DNA from: Candidatus Bipolaricaulota bacterium
GTDB taxonomy: Bacteria; Bipolaricaulota; Bipolaricaulia; UBA7950; UBA9294
Assembly (NCBI GenBank): GCA_021159105.1
Contig: JAGGSM010000007.1
Span: 1 to 5,858, forward strand
DNA: 5,858 nt
Direction of reading: 5' to 3'
The position numbers were made by a program, and so were the translations under genes. The notes under the pieces were generated by a model. It was given only the letters and a program-made list of their open reading frames with translations, was not told the origin of the DNA and ran no database searches. Shown piece after piece: positions 5,109 to 5,858 of the stretch. Numbering within the stretch: the first letter of the stretch is position 1; each line of letters opens with the position of its first letter.

Positions 5109-5136
5109 CATGACTCACTCCGCTCGGGCATCCCTG

Positions 5137-5152
5137 AAGGGGTAACGCCCTT
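5137..5152. repeat. Short stem-loop between divergent genes
   Basis: AAGGG (5137-5141) pairs with CCCTT (5148-5152) around a 6-nt loop. On the plus strand it is followed by a weak pyrimidine run, TCTTC, but no gene ends upstream on that strand for it to terminate. It could be a protein site or chance. Confidence 0.2.
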
Positions 5153-5186
5153 TCTTCGTGCCATTCGGCGGACGGGTCTGCATTCT

Positions 5187-5204
5187 CAATTACAGCGTGA
5201 ATTG
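5187..5204. repeat. Inverted repeat upstream of PEP carboxykinase; possible operator
   Basis: CAATT (5187-5191) and AATTG (5200-5204) are perfect 5-bp arms with an 8-nt spacer, so the full element is 18 bp, a usual size for a dimeric helix-turn-helix regulator. It overlaps the weak -35 candidate of the next gene. Confidence 0.25.
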
Positions 5205-5225
5205 CGCGATTCTATGGGTTATGAT
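5197..5225 (+). promoter_or_regulatory. Weak candidate promoter for PEP carboxykinase
   Basis: GTGAAT (5197-5202, 3 of 6) and TATGAT (5220-5225, 5 of 6) are separated by 17 nt, giving a predicted start near 5232, about 50 nt before the ATG. The -35 box is poor and may need an activator, or the call may be wrong. Confidence 0.25.
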
Positions 5226-5228
5226 GCA

Positions 5229-5256
5229 CCGCCCGTCATCACGCTTATGTGGGCGG
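5229..5256 (+). repeat. Leader stem-loop before PEP carboxykinase
   Basis: CCGCCC (5229-5234) and GGGCGG (5251-5256) form a perfect 6-bp GC stem, extendable by two G-U pairs, 12 nt before the Shine-Dalgarno AAGGTGA. It lies at or very near the predicted 5' end of the mRNA. A role in mRNA stability or translation is possible but unproven. Confidence 0.3.
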
Positions 5257-5282
5257 AGCAAATTAGCGAAGGTGAACAGGTA

Positions 5283-5858
5283 ATGGACTTCAATCACAAG
5301 TTGCAGACGCTGCTTGCCAAGAACAACATTCTAAGCAACCCATCCCGAGAATCACTGATCGAAGATTCCGTCAAGAACAGAGAGGCGCTCGTCAGCCGCT
5401 GCGGCGCCCTCGCCACTTGGACCCCGGTGGAATCGACCGGGCGTAGCCCGCTCGACACGCTCACCGTCCGCCGTCCGGAGAGCGAGAAAAACATCGATTG
5501 GGACTCCCCGAACAACATCCCGATAGACGAGGAGACGTTCGACATGGTTATCGAGGACGCGTTTGCCACGCTCAATCACAAACAGAAGCTCTACATCACC
5601 GACCGCGTCCTCGGCGCCGACCCGGCCTACGCCCTTCCAGTGAAGACGATCAGCGACCGCGCCCTCACCGCCCTGTTCACCGACAACATGTTCCGGCCGG
5701 TGCCGAGCGACATCGCGCGCAGCATCTTCGCCGATCGCCCGTTCACCATGCTCGTCTTGCCCTACGACAAGCTCGATCCAAAGCGATATGAGGGGCGCCT
5801 GCGCATCGACCAGCGCCTCGGCGGGACATCGACGATGGTCATCGGGATGGATTACGAT
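5283..5858 (+). CDS. pckA: ATP-type phosphoenolpyruvate carboxykinase (N-terminal part only)
   Basis: 192 codons are present and the frame is open to the window edge; full enzymes have about 520-540 residues. The enzyme interconverts oxaloacetate plus ATP with phosphoenolpyruvate, CO2 and ADP in the cytoplasm, serving gluconeogenesis or, in some anaerobes, CO2 fixation. Recognition rests on NPSRESLIE (19-27), GALATWTPVESTGRSP (41-56), whose TGRSP holds the substrate-binding arginine R54, and LYITDRVLGADPAYALPVKTISDRALTALFTDNMF (103-137, in separate blocks LYITD, GADP, LPVK, NMF), which aligns with the E. coli LFVVDAFCGANP...VKNMF region. The P-loop and metal ligands lie beyond the edge. SPLD replaces the usual SPKD after TGR. 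ATG 5283 is chosen for AAGGTGA 7 nt upstream; in-frame ATGs at 5214 and 5247 lack such a site. It is divergent from the membrane protein gene. Confidence 0.88.
   Translation, partial: MDFNHKLQTLLAKNNILSNPSRESLIEDSVKNREALVSRCGALATWTPVESTGRSPLDTLTVRRPESEKNIDWDSPNNIPIDEETFDMVIEDAFATLNHKQKLYITDRVLGADPAYALPVKTISDRALTALFTDNMFRPVPSDIARSIFADRPFTMLVLPYDKLDPKRYEGRLRIDQRLGGTSTMVIGMDYD

Noticed and set aside
5067..5111. Extended start (ATG 5111) for the membrane protein
   Set aside because: The extra 15 residues are polar (MYTGQPKNRAKK), the best ribosome site lies inside them and points to ATG 5066, and the candidate -10 box overlaps this stretch.
5214..5282. Earlier in-frame ATGs (5214 and 5247) for PEP carboxykinase
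   Set aside because: Neither has a Shine-Dalgarno, they overlap the leader stem-loop, and ATG 5283 has AAGGTGA at 7 nt and gives the usual N-terminal length.
1..5858. Mobile elements, CRISPR arrays, tRNA or rRNA genes
   Set aside because: No regularly spaced repeats, transposase motifs, cloverleaf sequences or rRNA-like conserved blocks were recognised by eye.

Overview
The window looks like part of a bacterial chromosome of moderate to fairly high GC. Genes are tightly packed, with clear AGGAG-type ribosome binding sites, ATGA start/stop overlaps and sigma70-like promoters. A poly-ferredoxin beside a NifX-like protein suggests an anaerobe. The lineage cannot be fixed from the sequence. An uncultured, possibly thermophilic anaerobe such as Bipolaricaulota/Acetothermia is only a guess.

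Layout. (1) Positions 1-406, minus strand: the start of a NifX/NifB-type dinitrogenase iron-molybdenum cofactor family protein, overlapped ATGA-style by a two-cluster 4Fe-4S ferredoxin with a Gly/Arg-rich DUF5320-like head. This pair has its own candidate promoter at 443-471. (2) Positions 491-2130, minus strand: an ABC-2 exporter, permease downstream of ATPase, again joined by an ATGA overlap. A near-consensus promoter (TTGACA, 17 nt, TATACT) lies at 2290-2318 and gives a leader of about 150 nt. An 8-bp-arm inverted repeat encloses its -35 box. (3) Positions 2396-3067, plus strand: a secreted protein of unknown function, transcribed divergently from the exporter. It has one cysteine in the mature chain (LCLD) and a QDAVW motif, a pattern that recalls thioester domains. 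(4) Positions 3098-3374, plus strand: no intact gene, but a frameshifted remnant of an LTW...DPAG-type beta-sandwich protein. (5) Positions 3395-5066, minus strand: a ureohydrolase of the agmatinase family with all six manganese ligands, and upstream of it a seven-helix membrane protein of unknown function. (6) Position 5283 to the window end, plus strand: the first 192 codons of an ATP-type phosphoenolpyruvate carboxykinase, divergent from the membrane protein across a 216-nt intergenic region with several small inverted repeats.

How the genes relate. The ATPase and permease form one exporter whose substrate is unknown. The ferredoxin and NifX-like protein probably act together in iron-sulfur or metallocluster handling. 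Agmatinase (polyamine synthesis or arginine catabolism) and PEP carboxykinase (gluconeogenesis/anaplerosis) are housekeeping metabolism, with no visible pathway link to their neighbours. No tRNA, rRNA, CRISPR array, transposase or integrase was seen. The least ordinary parts are the exporter/secreted-protein divergent promoter region and the secreted protein with the decayed gene behind it.
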